Source: JBDRHL01 sp043816955
GTDB lineage: Bacteria > Planctomycetota > Phycisphaerae > Sedimentisphaerales > CAYZTY01
DNA: 38,015 nucleotides
Assembly (NCBI GenBank): GCA_043816955.1
Contig: JBDRHL010000047.1
Coordinates: forward strand, 1 to 38,015
Reading direction: 5' to 3'
Part shown: one piece after another, positions 16,686 through 25,319 of the stretch
Layout of the letters: each line of letters opens with the position of its first letter
Numbering within the stretch: position 1 is the first letter of the stretch
Position numbers and translations under genes: made by a program
The notes under the pieces: model-generated
The model's input: the letters and a program-made list of their open reading frames with translations, nothing else
The model's database searches: none
What the model was told of the DNA's origin: nothing

Positions 16686-18242
16686 TCAGGGCACAAAAGG
16701 CTCGCAGTTTTCGTCGTTTGGGTCATTACATTGCAGCCAATACTTTGCCAGGATGGCAAAATCCTTTAAATTTACATACATGTCCTTGTCCAGGTCGGAA
16801 CTTTTATATATAATCTCGTTTATTGTGACAAGCTGATCGACTGCAACATCATTTACAGTCTGTATTGTTCCATCCGGCCAAAATATTTCAATATCCACCG
16901 GAGAAGTCTGGCTGCCTAATCCAAAGTGCAGCGTTAACTCATTTTGATTTCCGCTGCCTGAGCCGCCATCGACCTGTCGGCTTACTATCCTGCCGTCATC
17001 CAGAGCAATCCGAACCTGCGTACCAAGGGCAAATTTGTTAACGCCGGGAGTATCGCTTTTCAGACGCACCTTGAGCCAGTGATTGGAATTGCCCTGGTTG
17101 ATAAAAAGCCTGTTGGCTGTGACAAGATCAAGATCGCCATCGTTGTCAAAATCGCCCCATGATGCCTGATACGTCGAGGGCAATCCTGAAAGGCCTTGCT
17201 GGCTGGTAACATCGGTGAAATGCCAATTGCCGTCGTTACGGTAAAGAACGGCATTATCTCCCGCATAAACCGTTGTAAAAAAAAGATCGAGATCCCCGTC
17301 GTTGTCATAATCGCCCAGTGCAGGAACTGCGTAGGATTCCTGCCATGCCAGGCCTGCCACACTGGTTTTGTCCTCAAAATGCCAGTTGCCTGACGGACCG
17401 GTATTCCTGTAAAATTTTGGCTCATCCTGAGAGCCATCGTCCCAGTTATGGCTGAAGTTGCCTGCGAACAGATCGAAATGTCCATCGTTGTCCAAGTCGC
17501 CCCAGGCCGAGCCGATTGTATGCCCATAAGGATATTGACCGCCGGGATCACCGGCAACACCATAGGCAGCGGCTACATTTGTAAAGCTGGCACTGCCGTT
17601 GTTTAGCCACAGGATATTTGGTACGAGCCGATAGTTGGAAACATATATGTCCATATCACCATCTTCGTCGAAATCGCAGGCGGTAGAACATCTGGCTGGA
17701 TAAGCACCTGACTGTGTCCATGCCAACGTAAAGGACCCATCGCCATTGTTCATAACTATCCGGTCGAGATAACCGGTATCCTCATAACCGCAGAGATATA
17801 AATCAACGTATCCGTCCGCGTTCCAGTCTCCCCAACATGCCGCCATGGCATACGTTAATCCAGGCAGAGCGGGAAAAGACTGCAAGCTAAATCCTGTTCC
17901 GGAAGTATTTCGGTACAGCTTGAGATTTCTGGGACTGCTAGGCGAGTCGCTTCGATAATCAAATTTATCAATATACCCATCATTGTCATAGTCGCCGCAT
18001 ACAGCAAAGCCCCCACCCGACCAGACTAATGTAACACTTGTGCCGCTGTTGTTGCGCCAAAGTCCGTTGTAAGTGTATAAATCGACCCATCCGTCATTAT
18101 TGTAGTCCATCCAGGCGGTCGGTCCATTGGTAATATCCAGGCCAAATTCCGGCGCCTTGTTTACAAATGCACCCTCAAGGGTTGTGGTTCCTAATAGCAG
18201 GCATAACAAAATCATCGCCAACATATGATATGATTTATTCAT
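16686..18242 (-). CDS. exported FG-GAP/VCBS repeat protein with UnbV/ASPIC domain and dockerin-like tail
   Basis: The 518-residue product has a signal peptide (MNKSYHMLAMILLCLLLGTT). AGGAGATG precedes ATG 18242, which decides that start over a longer frame to 18296. Residues about 35-410 contain at least seven FG-GAP-like calcium blades, such as MDYNNDGWVDLYTYNG, CGDYDNDGYIDKFDYRS, GDWNADGYVDLYLCG and WGDFDNDGDLDLVTANR. Residues about 420-485 match the ASPIC/UnbV module (HFGLGSQTSPVDIEIFWPDG). The end is a dockerin-like EF-hand (SSDLDKDMYVNLKDFAILAK, then C-N-D-P-N-D). It is a predicted seven-bladed propeller on the cell surface, perhaps for glycan binding; no enzymatic residues are evident. 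It follows the 18300 gene by 57 bases on one transcript. Confidence 0.85.
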   Translation of the reverse strand: MNKSYHMLAMILLCLLLGTTTLEGAFVNKAPEFGLDITNGPTAWMDYNNDGWVDLYTYNGLWRNNSGTSVTLVWSGGGFAVCGDYDNDGYIDKFDYRSDSPSSPRNLKLYRNTSGTGFSLQSFPALPGLTYAMAACWGDWNADGYVDLYLCGYEDTGYLDRIVMNNGDGSFTLAWTQSGAYPARCSTACDFDEDGDMDIYVSNYRLVPNILWLNNGSASFTNVAAAYGVAGDPGGQYPYGHTIGSAWGDLDNDGHFDLFAGNFSHNWDDGSQDEPKFYRNTGPSGNWHFEDKTSVAGLAWQESYAVPALGDYDNDGDLDLFFTTVYAGDNAVLYRNDGNWHFTDVTSQQGLSGLPSTYQASWGDFDNDGDLDLVTANRLFINQGNSNHWLKVRLKSDTPGVNKFALGTQVRIALDDGRIVSRQVDGGSGSGNQNELTLHFGLGSQTSPVDIEIFWPDGTIQTVNDVAVDQLVTINEIIYKSSDLDKDMYVNLKDFAILAKYWLQCNDPNDENCEPFVP

Positions 18243-18299
18243 TTTATTTTCATCTCCTGAAGAAAATCTTGCATTGATTGTTATTGATAATTGCATATT

Positions 18300-19697
18300 C
18301 TAATCGCATTCAAGATCATCCGGGTTGGTGCAGTCCAGCCACTGAACGGTCATTTCGACGAGATCCAGTAAGTTGACATAACAATCGGCGTTGATATCCG
18401 CCTCGAAACTGCTGCCTGACCGAATAATATCCTCGCAGGTCAATACAGTAGGCTCAACGATCTCAACAGCATTAATTTTTGCCCAGGTTGCACCGCTCTT
18501 GATCAATATATAGCCTTGTGTAACCGTTATGACATCTTTGGCATGCAGCATTTCGCCTGCGCTCATCAGATAGTTGGCATAGGAGTGTGGCTTACCAACA
18601 GGGATATCAAGCCCGCGAATGGTTATTGTCCCTCCCGCAGCGGCATAGTAGGTCCCCGGCAGAGGTGGGCAGGGGCTGGATTCATCGGCGTAGTCGGCTC
18701 CATAAGTAGTCCAACTGCTGCCGCCATCCAGTGAAACCATGAAACGCTCATAGTTGTCATAGTCCAAATCGCCGCCGAATATGTTGAGTTCATATTCACC
18801 GTTCTCCACATTCGCGCGGAACACATTGGTTTCACCTCCATCAAGACTGACGAAATCTTTCATAAGGCTGTCATTGCCGCCGCGAAGCCTTGCAACAATA
18901 TCTGTCATGTCTAAAAACCCATAGCCCTGTGTTTCGCTGTACGCAGTGTCTTCATAGATGCTCGTATAGCCGGGTGTAGGCTCACCGGGGTTAGCGCCAT
19001 TCGGGTTGCCTTCGAAATCAAACAAGTATTCCTCGGGCTGGGTCTGGTTGGGATCCGCCGGTTCAACGACCTCAATACAATTAAAAATCCTGTCCGGAGA
19101 GCCAATCCTGAACAGGATACTATTTTGGGTAACTTCAATCTCGTCGTGAACTTGTAGAAACTCTGTTGCAGCCATGATGTAGTTGGCATAGTAATGCGAT
19201 TTGCCGTCGGGAATTGTTAAAAGAAATGAACCCGGCGTGCCGGAATCTATAAAGTCGGTCATGTACGTCCCGGGCAAAGGTGCATCAGTATCGCAGCCGT
19301 AGAGGGTCCAGTTGCTGCCGTAGTCTGTCGAAATCTCCATGCGAACGGTTCTGGCGTAATCCATATCACCGACCCACACATCAACCGCATACGTGCCGTT
19401 GGGCAGATCAATCTGAAATACCGGCTCAATACCTTCGATGTACATGAAATCCTTCAGGCGTAGATCAGTACCACCACGCGCTCTCCCGCCGGCCTCAGTA
19501 CCAAGACTCCAAAACCCATACCCCTGACTAGCGTTGTACAGCGGGGTAATTGGGTTGATTTCCGTGTACCCGGGCTCGGTTACACCGGGGTTTGTGTCAG
19601 GGCTCCCTTGGAAGTCAAACAGAAAATCCACTGCCCGGGTCAATCCCACATTGAAATAAAGTAAAACAATACTTATAAAGAAAAGAGATTTTTGCAT
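18300..19697 (-). CDS. exported protein with two tandem malectin-like modules and dockerin-like tail
   Basis: The 465-residue product has a signal peptide (MQKSLFFISIVLLYFNVGLT). It contains two copies of the same beta-sandwich module. Residues about 24-215 open FLFDFQGSPDTNPGVTEPG; residues about 222-420 open YLFDFEGNPNGANPGEPTPG. Both share RGG...LKDF, a Gly-Asp-x-(Asp)-Tyr motif and a SHYANY motif. Copy 1 is especially close to the single module of the PEP-CTERM protein at 5755. The C-terminus is dockerin-like (ADINADCYVNLLDLVEM). No catalytic domain is present, so bivalent carbohydrate binding is likely. AGGAG precedes the start. It is the first gene behind the LacI-type operator and promoter at 19827-19879. 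Confidence 0.85.
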   Translation of the reverse strand: MQKSLFFISIVLLYFNVGLTRAVDFLFDFQGSPDTNPGVTEPGYTEINPITPLYNASQGYGFWSLGTEAGGRARGGTDLRLKDFMYIEGIEPVFQIDLPNGTYAVDVWVGDMDYARTVRMEISTDYGSNWTLYGCDTDAPLPGTYMTDFIDSGTPGSFLLTIPDGKSHYYANYIMAATEFLQVHDEIEVTQNSILFRIGSPDRIFNCIEVVEPADPNQTQPEEYLFDFEGNPNGANPGEPTPGYTSIYEDTAYSETQGYGFLDMTDIVARLRGGNDSLMKDFVSLDGGETNVFRANVENGEYELNIFGGDLDYDNYERFMVSLDGGSSWTTYGADYADESSPCPPLPGTYYAAAGGTITIRGLDIPVGKPHSYANYLMSAGEMLHAKDVITVTQGYILIKSGATWAKINAVEIVEPTVLTCEDIIRSGSSFEADINADCYVNLLDLVEMTVQWLDCTNPDDLECD

Positions 19698-19826
19698 CTT
19701 TTTCTCCTATTATCAGAAATTATAAATTTTTTGCTATTTTGTAGGCTTATTTTCCTGAAAAGCCTGAGCGTTCTAAGATAGTTTTTTATCTTTTATTAAC
19801 TCGTAAGCTGCTTTTTTTAGCTCTGA

Positions 19827-19838
19827 TGAACCGTTTCA
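19827..19838 (-). promoter_or_regulatory. LacI-type operator in front of the 18300-19697 gene
   Basis: On the minus strand TGAAACGGTTCA, inside GCTGAAACGGTTCATC, lies 12 bases after the -10 box. The identical 16-mer occurs at 23097-23112, likewise just after a -10 box. It matches the palindrome at the LacI gene promoter. Confidence 0.75.
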
Positions 19839-19850
19839 GCAAGCAACCTA

Positions 19851-19879
19851 AGTATACAACTTTTACTCAGTTCTGTCAA
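19851..19879 (-). promoter_or_regulatory. sigma70-type promoter, minus strand
   Basis: On the minus strand TTGACA (19874-19879) and TATACT (19851-19856) are separated by 17 bases, a near-perfect consensus. It drives the 19697 to 18300 gene and probably the 16686 gene behind it. The leader is about 145 bases. Confidence 0.8.
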
Positions 19880-19962
19880 GGGTAATTCGACAGAAACAGC
19901 AAAAGACCTGAGGAGAGTTGAAATCACTGAGAATTGGACCAAAAACCATTCTTGGTGAAACA

Positions 19963-20820
19963 TCAGGGACAGTTATTCGGGTCGGGCATATTGCACAGCA
20001 GCCATCCGTTCGCGAAAAGTGCAAAATCCGCCATATTAACCACACCATCTTCGTTCAAATCCGCCGGTAAGCTTATCCCAGCCACAAGCATCTCAGATGC
20101 GTTCATAACATGCGATGAGAATCGTACCTCGTCGATGTGACCGTCAAAAGAATCAACATCTCCTTCAAGTTTGTGGCCTATCAGGACCCGCTTAAAGCTC
20201 GACCATACCAAAGTAGCATCGGGAGTGTTTTTGCCAATCGCATACAACATAGCATCGCCGCCCGGCTCAGCGAGATATATCTTGCACACTCCCTTCGCCG
20301 AATCGTATGTCATCGCCGCAAAGTACCAGACGTCTGCCTGGATCACGTCATGTCCAAAAACATGGAGCGGCCCGCTTCTCGTAGAAACAAGACCATCGAG
20401 CGCTCCATTAGAACCAATCTCCAGCAGCCAGTCGCCGTTCCCGTTGGCGCTGACAATAATTTGACGCTTGTCAATTCTATCCGTCTTGAAAAATACTTCT
20501 ACTGTCATTGAGGCCGGTCCAAAAACATCATCGGTGGGTGCTGTTACAGAGTCGTTGCTGCCGTCAAATTCCAGCGAAAGAGTTGACGCGGAACCATTTG
20601 TTACAGAGGGAACATCGCTGCGATAACGCAAACTCGTCCCACCATCGGCATCAGCCGTATAGCCGCCAACACTGTCCTCTATGACTAACCCGGAAGCCAC
20701 GCCGTCTGCGGTTCCTTCCTCAAAACGCCAATGGCTGATCACAGCCGCAGAAGCCATACTGTAGCTTAAAACCATCACGAGAACGAACATCGCAACCAAA
20801 CAGGTTCTCAAGCTTATCAT
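19963..20820 (-). CDS. exported LamG/concanavalin-A-like lectin domain protein with dockerin-like tail
   Basis: The 285-residue product has a signal peptide (MISLRTCLVAMFVLVMVLSY). Residues about 28-225 form a LamG/Laminin_G_3-type jelly-roll: VISHWRFEEGTADG at the start, LSLEFDGSNDSVTAP, ASMTVEVFFKTD, ADVWYFAAMTYDSAKG and FDGHIDEVRFSSHVMNASEM. Residues about 248-285 are a dockerin-like EF-hand (ADLNEDGVVNMADFALFA, then Cys-Asn-Met-Pro-Asp-Pro-Asn). This lectin fold in planctomycete exported proteins is usually taken as carbohydrate binding. AAGGGG precedes the ATG. It lies 75 bases behind the 20896 gene and is probably transcribed with it from the promoter at 23146. Confidence 0.85.
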   Translation of the reverse strand: MISLRTCLVAMFVLVMVLSYSMASAAVISHWRFEEGTADGVASGLVIEDSVGGYTADADGGTSLRYRSDVPSVTNGSASTLSLEFDGSNDSVTAPTDDVFGPASMTVEVFFKTDRIDKRQIIVSANGNGDWLLEIGSNGALDGLVSTRSGPLHVFGHDVIQADVWYFAAMTYDSAKGVCKIYLAEPGGDAMLYAIGKNTPDATLVWSSFKRVLIGHKLEGDVDSFDGHIDEVRFSSHVMNASEMLVAGISLPADLNEDGVVNMADFALFANGWLLCNMPDPNNCP

Positions 20821-20895
20821 GAAAATTCCCCTTCATCTAAAATTGTTACAGTTTTTATCAACACTCTCTGCATTCTTTTGTCTCTACCCGGTTTA

Positions 20896-22986
20896 CTATG
20901 GAGACGCCGGAGACGCTTCCAGCAGGACAAGATGCTGTGGATCACCGATAGTCCACGGACCAAACGCCACAAGCACATCGGCTTTCCCATTGCCGTCAAG
21001 GTCAGGTTGGGCGTATTGTGCTTCTTCGTGTGCACATACCGTATTATTAGACCGAGTGGACATAGGAAGCCAGCTTATCGCATACAATCGGTTACCATAG
21101 CCATCCCATACGGAAATAGCTGGAACAATGTCAATGCCGACCGTCCACACAACAATATCCATTACGCCATTGCCATCCCAATCGGCCCTGGTGATCAACG
21201 AGCCGGTCGTGCTCCTTGTCCACAAAAGCTGCCCCGTCCCATCCCACATAGCGAGTTTGATGTTGTCTTTATCTACGCATACGATCTCAAGACCCGTCAG
21301 GCCAGGCTGAAAATCAGCCACCATCAGACTCTGTGCGTGATAAATGCCGATCGCCCGATAGTCAATAGCGAATTCGACATTTCCGGTCTGGGCATCAGCA
21401 ATATAAAGTGGGCCGGCCCCGCCACACCCGTCATGATCATAGACAACCTCGATTCGCCCGTCATTGTCCACATCACCAAATTGGAAGAAATCAGTGTGGC
21501 GTGCCTGGGAAGTGTCCTGCCAAAGGAGATTTCCATCGTGTGTCAGAGCAACTACATCATGCTGCAGCCCGATAAATATTTCATCATAGCCGTCGCTGTC
21601 CACATCGCAGGTATGAAGTTCATGCCCATACGAGTCGTCACAACCAGCAAGATAATGCTGCCAGACCTGGTTGCCATCCGCATCAAAACAATAAACCGTC
21701 AGCTCAACCCTGACAACGATTCCCAACTGATTAGTATCGTCGAAATGACCAAGTGCCATCAAACCGTTCCCGGTCGTCGCAGACCATTTAGTATTACCCG
21801 TGTCGGCGTCAATGCAGTAAACCTTTCCACTGTGGCTGGTGATAACCTCGTAGTACCCGTCTTTGTCCAAATCCTCGACGGCTATCCCGTTCTCATCGAA
21901 CGTTGCACCCGGCAGGTCTGCGCTTCTCCACACCATATTATTAGCTTCGTCAAATCTAGCCATGAAGGTATAAGCCCCGCCATGCACGAGCCGGAACAGA
22001 TCCAACTGGCCGTCTCCGTCTACGTCTCTGATCTCGGAATAAACCGCATTGTGAGTCGAAGTCTCACCGTTCGGGCCTAAAACATCCCAGTGCAACTTGA
22101 CACCGGGCACATCAACCCACTCGTCATTCTCAATCATGTCAAGGTTAATCCAGACATAAGGGCCAAAGGCATCACTAATCTGGCCAAATGGTTGCTCCAC
22201 CTCCGGCCAGGTCGCACCTCTGTCCTTGAGCCATTGGCCTGCAATAACAGCGAGGTCATCAGCATCAACTATGCAATCCGAGTTAAGATCGCCCAGAAGT
22301 CTACCCTTTGACTCTATGACCTCCTGGCAGGTCTCAGGAATAATCGGTTCATCAGGTTCGACAATCTCAACACAATTAAGCTTCGGCCATTGATTTCCAC
22401 CAGCCGGTTGTGTTTTGATCAACACATAACCGACCGTAACATTTATCGTATCATCGACCTCCAGCATGAAATGGTTGTCCATCAAGTAGCAGGATTGGTA
22501 GTGTGGATGACCACTAGGGATCGTAAGCCCGCGAAGAGTCGGAAGGCCTGAAGCGGCATTGGTCATGTAAGTGCCGGGCAAGGGTGAATCTGTGGTTACA
22601 TCACAACCATAGAGAGTCCAGCTGTTGCCGCCATCTGTCGAAACCTTAAAACGCTGATAGACGTTATAATCCATATCACCGCCAAATATATGGATACTCC
22701 ATTGGCCGTTGGGTATATCCACTCGGAATATATTATTCCCGTCAACGCCGACAAAATCCTTCATAAGTGTGTCAGTGCCCCCTCGGTTCCTTGAGCAGAG
22801 CCCCGCCGTACTTAAAAACCCGTAGCCGCGTGTTGTGCTATATACGGTGGTATGATAAACGCTCGTATAGCCGACTGTCGGTGAGCCGGGATTGCTCTCA
22901 AAGTCGAATAGAAACTCCTCTGCATGAGTCAAGCTTGCGTTCAAACAAAACAAAACGATGCTTACAAAGAGAAAGACTTTCCGCAT
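20896..22986 (-). CDS. exported module-dockerin-propeller fusion protein (C-terminal half PL11-like)
   Basis: The 696-residue product has a signal peptide (MRKVFLFVSIVLFCLNASLT). Residues about 24-215 are another FDF...GYGF module (FLFDFESNPGSPTVGYTSVY). Residues about 230-260 are a dockerin-like EF-hand (GDLNSDCIVDADDLAVIAGQ), here internal rather than terminal. Residues about 265-696 form a beta-propeller with blades such as IRDVDGDGQLDLFRLVHG, VEDLDKDGYYEVITSHSG, TCDVDSDGYDEIFIGLQ and GDVDNDGRIEVVYDHDG. These resemble family 11 rhamnogalacturonan lyases or FG-GAP/PQQ-like propellers and the cytoplasmic propeller encoded at 11315. The layout suggests fusion of a module-dockerin protein with a propeller enzyme. 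GAGGAGGT precedes the ATG. Expression is probably controlled by the operator at 23099. Confidence 0.8.
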   Translation of the reverse strand: MRKVFLFVSIVLFCLNASLTHAEEFLFDFESNPGSPTVGYTSVYHTTVYSTTRGYGFLSTAGLCSRNRGGTDTLMKDFVGVDGNNIFRVDIPNGQWSIHIFGGDMDYNVYQRFKVSTDGGNSWTLYGCDVTTDSPLPGTYMTNAASGLPTLRGLTIPSGHPHYQSCYLMDNHFMLEVDDTINVTVGYVLIKTQPAGGNQWPKLNCVEIVEPDEPIIPETCQEVIESKGRLLGDLNSDCIVDADDLAVIAGQWLKDRGATWPEVEQPFGQISDAFGPYVWINLDMIENDEWVDVPGVKLHWDVLGPNGETSTHNAVYSEIRDVDGDGQLDLFRLVHGGAYTFMARFDEANNMVWRSADLPGATFDENGIAVEDLDKDGYYEVITSHSGKVYCIDADTGNTKWSATTGNGLMALGHFDDTNQLGIVVRVELTVYCFDADGNQVWQHYLAGCDDSYGHELHTCDVDSDGYDEIFIGLQHDVVALTHDGNLLWQDTSQARHTDFFQFGDVDNDGRIEVVYDHDGCGGAGPLYIADAQTGNVEFAIDYRAIGIYHAQSLMVADFQPGLTGLEIVCVDKDNIKLAMWDGTGQLLWTRSTTGSLITRADWDGNGVMDIVVWTVGIDIVPAISVWDGYGNRLYAISWLPMSTRSNNTVCAHEEAQYAQPDLDGNGKADVLVAFGPWTIGDPQHLVLLEASPASP

Positions 22987-23098
22987 TTATACCTCCTCAA
23001 CCATTAGAATTCATGGCGTTTCATTCTGAAAGATCAGCGTTTTACGGGATAGCCTTTCGTGCCAGGCCAACGCCTAAACAGTAGTTCTCAGACCCTGA

Positions 23099-23110
23099 TG
23101 AACCGTTTCA
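23099..23110 (-). promoter_or_regulatory. LacI-type operator of the 20896-22986 operon
   Basis: On the minus strand TGAAACGGTTCA lies 12 bases after the -10 box. The surrounding GCTGAAACGGTTCATC is identical to the site at 19827. Confidence 0.75.
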
Positions 23111-23122
23111 GCATTCACACTT

Positions 23123-23151
23123 AGTATATACAACTTTCTGAATATTGTCAA
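23123..23151 (-). promoter_or_regulatory. sigma70-type promoter, minus strand, of the 20896-22986 operon
   Basis: On the minus strand TTGACA (23146-23151) and TATACT (23123-23128) have a 17-base spacer. The elements and spacing are the same as at 19851-19879, suggesting duplicated control regions. Confidence 0.8.
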
Positions 23152-23170
23152 GAATCTTTGGAAAAAAGCC

Positions 23171-23199
23171 TTGACACTGGCTATGAAAATAGGGATAAA
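23171..23199 (+). promoter_or_regulatory. sigma70-type promoter of the transporter/enzyme operon
   Basis: TTGACA (23171-23176) and GATAAA (23194-23199) are separated by 17 bases. The -10 box matches consensus at four of six positions. This is the only clear promoter found for the genes from 23331 to 37761. Confidence 0.65.
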
Positions 23200-23209
23200 T
23201 TATGCATGA

Positions 23210-23221
23210 TGAAACGCTTCA
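23210..23221 (+). promoter_or_regulatory. LacI-type operator of the transporter/enzyme operon
   Basis: TGAAACGCTTCA follows the -10 box by 10 bases, the same arrangement as at 237, 19827 and 23099. Confidence 0.75.
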
Positions 23222-23330
23222 CCAAGGCTATTCCACAACTCTTTCAGGCGTTTCAAGAGTGATTTTATACAAAAATCTCAAAATAAAAACCACGCTCTGG
23301 CAAGCATAAGGCCATAAGAGGACCATTCTT

Positions 23331-25304
23331 ATGAACATGGGTATGCTCGATTGGATCATTGTTATTTCATTGTTCATTGCTTTGACGGCGATGGCGCGTT
23401 TTACAAAAAGATACACCAGGAGCGTCGCCGATTTTCTTGCAGCAAACAGGTGTGCAGGCCGATACCTCATTTGCATCGCAGAGGGTATGGCCGCGTTAGG
23501 TGCTGTGGCGGTTATTGGCCAGATGCAAATATATTATAACGTCGGTTTTGCTTCCCAGTGGTGGGGGTTTTTCAGCTATCCTGTCTTGTTGCTCATGTCA
23601 TTAACCGGTTGGGTAATCTACAGATTCAGAGAGACACGCGCCTTGACGCTTGCGCAGTTCTTCGAAATTCGATACAGCAGAAAGTTCAGAGTCTTTTCGG
23701 GCATGTTGGCTTTCGGGGCAGGCATAATAAACTATGGCATCTTTCCTGCCATTGGTGCGAATTTCTTTATGCAATACTGTGGTTTGCCGGAAACTATCGG
23801 CCCTGTTCCGATTTTTCCCATGCTGGTCGCTGTGCTCCTGGCTGTTTCGGTCTATTTTACTCTTTCAGGCGGCCAGATCACAGTAATAGTCACCGACTTT
23901 TTACAGGGCATGTTCTGCAATATCGTGTTCGTGGCTATTCTTGTCGTCCTGCTCTTCAAATTCCGGATGAGCGATATTTTTGAGACATTGTTGGCCGCTC
24001 CTCCGGGAAAATCGATGGTTAATCCCTTTGATCTTGAAGGCAACGTAGGTTACACGGTGTGGTTCTTTGTTATTCATCTTGCAACGCGACTATACAATAG
24101 CAGGGGCTGGCAAAGCGAACAGGCTTATAATTGTGCAGCCCTGAATCCGCACGAGGCCAAGATGGCCAATGTCATCTCAAATTTCCGATGGTGGGCGTTC
24201 TGGGGAATCATCTTATTCCTTCCGCTGTGTGCCTATACGCTGATGCATAATCCCAAGTATGCCGAACAGGCAGGCCATGTCCAGATGCTGCTTGGAAGGA
24301 TTAGCAACGAAGAAGTGCGGAATCAGATGATTACACCCGTTGCCATGACCACATTCTTGCCAAAAGGACTGCTTGGCGCTTTTGCAGCAGCGATATTCGC
24401 TGCATTTATCAGTACGCACAACACGCAATTGCATTCCTGGGGCTGCATTTTCGTCCAGGATGTACTTGCTCCGCTTCGCAAAAAGCCTCTCTCGCCGGAA
24501 GAGCACCTCAGATGGCTCAGGCTGTCCATTCTTGGTGTAACATTGTTTGTTTTCCTTTGGAGCTGTTTTTTCAGGCAGACCCAACGGATGCAGCTGTTTT
24601 TTATGATCACAGGTGCGATCTTCCTCGGGGGCGCAGGTTCTGTAATTATAGGAGGTCTTTATTGGAAAAGAGGCACTACCGCCGCAGCATGGCTGGCAAT
24701 GATTGTCGGTTCAGGCATGGCAACTTCAGCGGTCGTTGTTGACCAGGTATGGAAAAGCCTTTACGATAAAAATTTTCCGATCGATTTCAAGTGGATGACG
24801 GCTATTAGTATGGGAAGTGCCATACTTTCTTACGCCGCCGTGTCCCTGCTTGGAAAACGCGTTGTGTTTAATATGAATCGCATGCTCCACAGAGGTAAAT
24901 ATGCCTTGAAAGAGGAGCACGCAGAAGGTGTTGATGTAGAAGCAATTTCCAGATGGAGCTTCAAGAAGTTTTTTGGTTATACTGATGATTTCACACGAGG
25001 CGATAAGATTATTTATGCTTGTGCGATTTTCCAAAGCATGCTTTTTTTCACTGTAAGTGTGGTCACAGTATCAATTGCTGTGTTCCACGGTCTTTCAAAC
25101 AAGGGCTGGGGGCGGTGCACCTATTATCTCCTGCTGTTCAGCATTTTAACCGGCTTTTTATGTGCAGTGTGGCTGTCTATCGGCGGCTTGCGGGACACCG
25201 GGAGATTCTTTCAAAAACTCAAAACTGTCCAAAGAAATGATCTTGACGACGGCAGGGTGATAGAACACCACAATCTCGGCGAGGAGTTCGGTGAACGAAA
25301 CTGA
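23331..25304 (+). CDS. sodium/solute symporter family (SSS) transporter, copy 1
   Basis: The 657-residue integral membrane protein belongs to the SSS family (SGLT/PutP-like). Residues about 1-45 carry the first hydrophobic helix (MLDWIIVISLFIAL) and the family segment RSVADFLAANRCAGRYLI. More than ten further membrane helices are apparent, for example IFPMLVAVLLAVSVYFTLSG and GAFAAAIFAAFISTHNTQLHS. A cytoplasmic stretch near residues 515-560 precedes the last two helices. It probably imports a sugar or sugar acid with sodium across the inner membrane. It is the first gene behind the LacI-type operator at 23210, so import is likely induced by the substrate. AGAGG lies upstream of the ATG. A close relative follows directly at 25320. 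Confidence 0.92.
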   Translation: MNMGMLDWIIVISLFIALTAMARFTKRYTRSVADFLAANRCAGRYLICIAEGMAALGAVAVIGQMQIYYNVGFASQWWGFFSYPVLLLMSLTGWVIYRFRETRALTLAQFFEIRYSRKFRVFSGMLAFGAGIINYGIFPAIGANFFMQYCGLPETIGPVPIFPMLVAVLLAVSVYFTLSGGQITVIVTDFLQGMFCNIVFVAILVVLLFKFRMSDIFETLLAAPPGKSMVNPFDLEGNVGYTVWFFVIHLATRLYNSRGWQSEQAYNCAALNPHEAKMANVISNFRWWAFWGIILFLPLCAYTLMHNPKYAEQAGHVQMLLGRISNEEVRNQMITPVAMTTFLPKGLLGAFAAAIFAAFISTHNTQLHSWGCIFVQDVLAPLRKKPLSPEEHLRWLRLSILGVTLFVFLWSCFFRQTQRMQLFFMITGAIFLGGAGSVIIGGLYWKRGTTAAAWLAMIVGSGMATSAVVVDQVWKSLYDKNFPIDFKWMTAISMGSAILSYAAVSLLGKRVVFNMNRMLHRGKYALKEEHAEGVDVEAISRWSFKKFFGYTDDFTRGDKIIYACAIFQSMLFFTVSVVTVSIAVFHGLSNKGWGRCTYYLLLFSILTGFLCAVWLSIGGLRDTGRFFQKLKTVQRNDLDDGRVIEHHNLGEEFGERN

Positions 25305-25319
25305 CAAAGAGCTGTAAAT

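Larger units (their letters stand above)
22987..23330. promoter_or_regulatory. 344-bp divergent control region between the exported-protein and transporter operons
   Basis: The region holds two back-to-back promoters whose -35 boxes are 19 bases apart, each followed by a TGAANCGNTTCA operator. The minus-strand leader is about 120 bases and the plus-strand leader about 115 bases. No additional gene is visible in it. Confidence 0.75.

Noticed and set aside
20878..22080. 400-residue plus-strand open frame opposite the module-propeller gene
   Set aside because: The minus-strand gene has a signal peptide, calcium-loop repeats and an operator-controlled promoter; the plus-strand frame is a compositional shadow.
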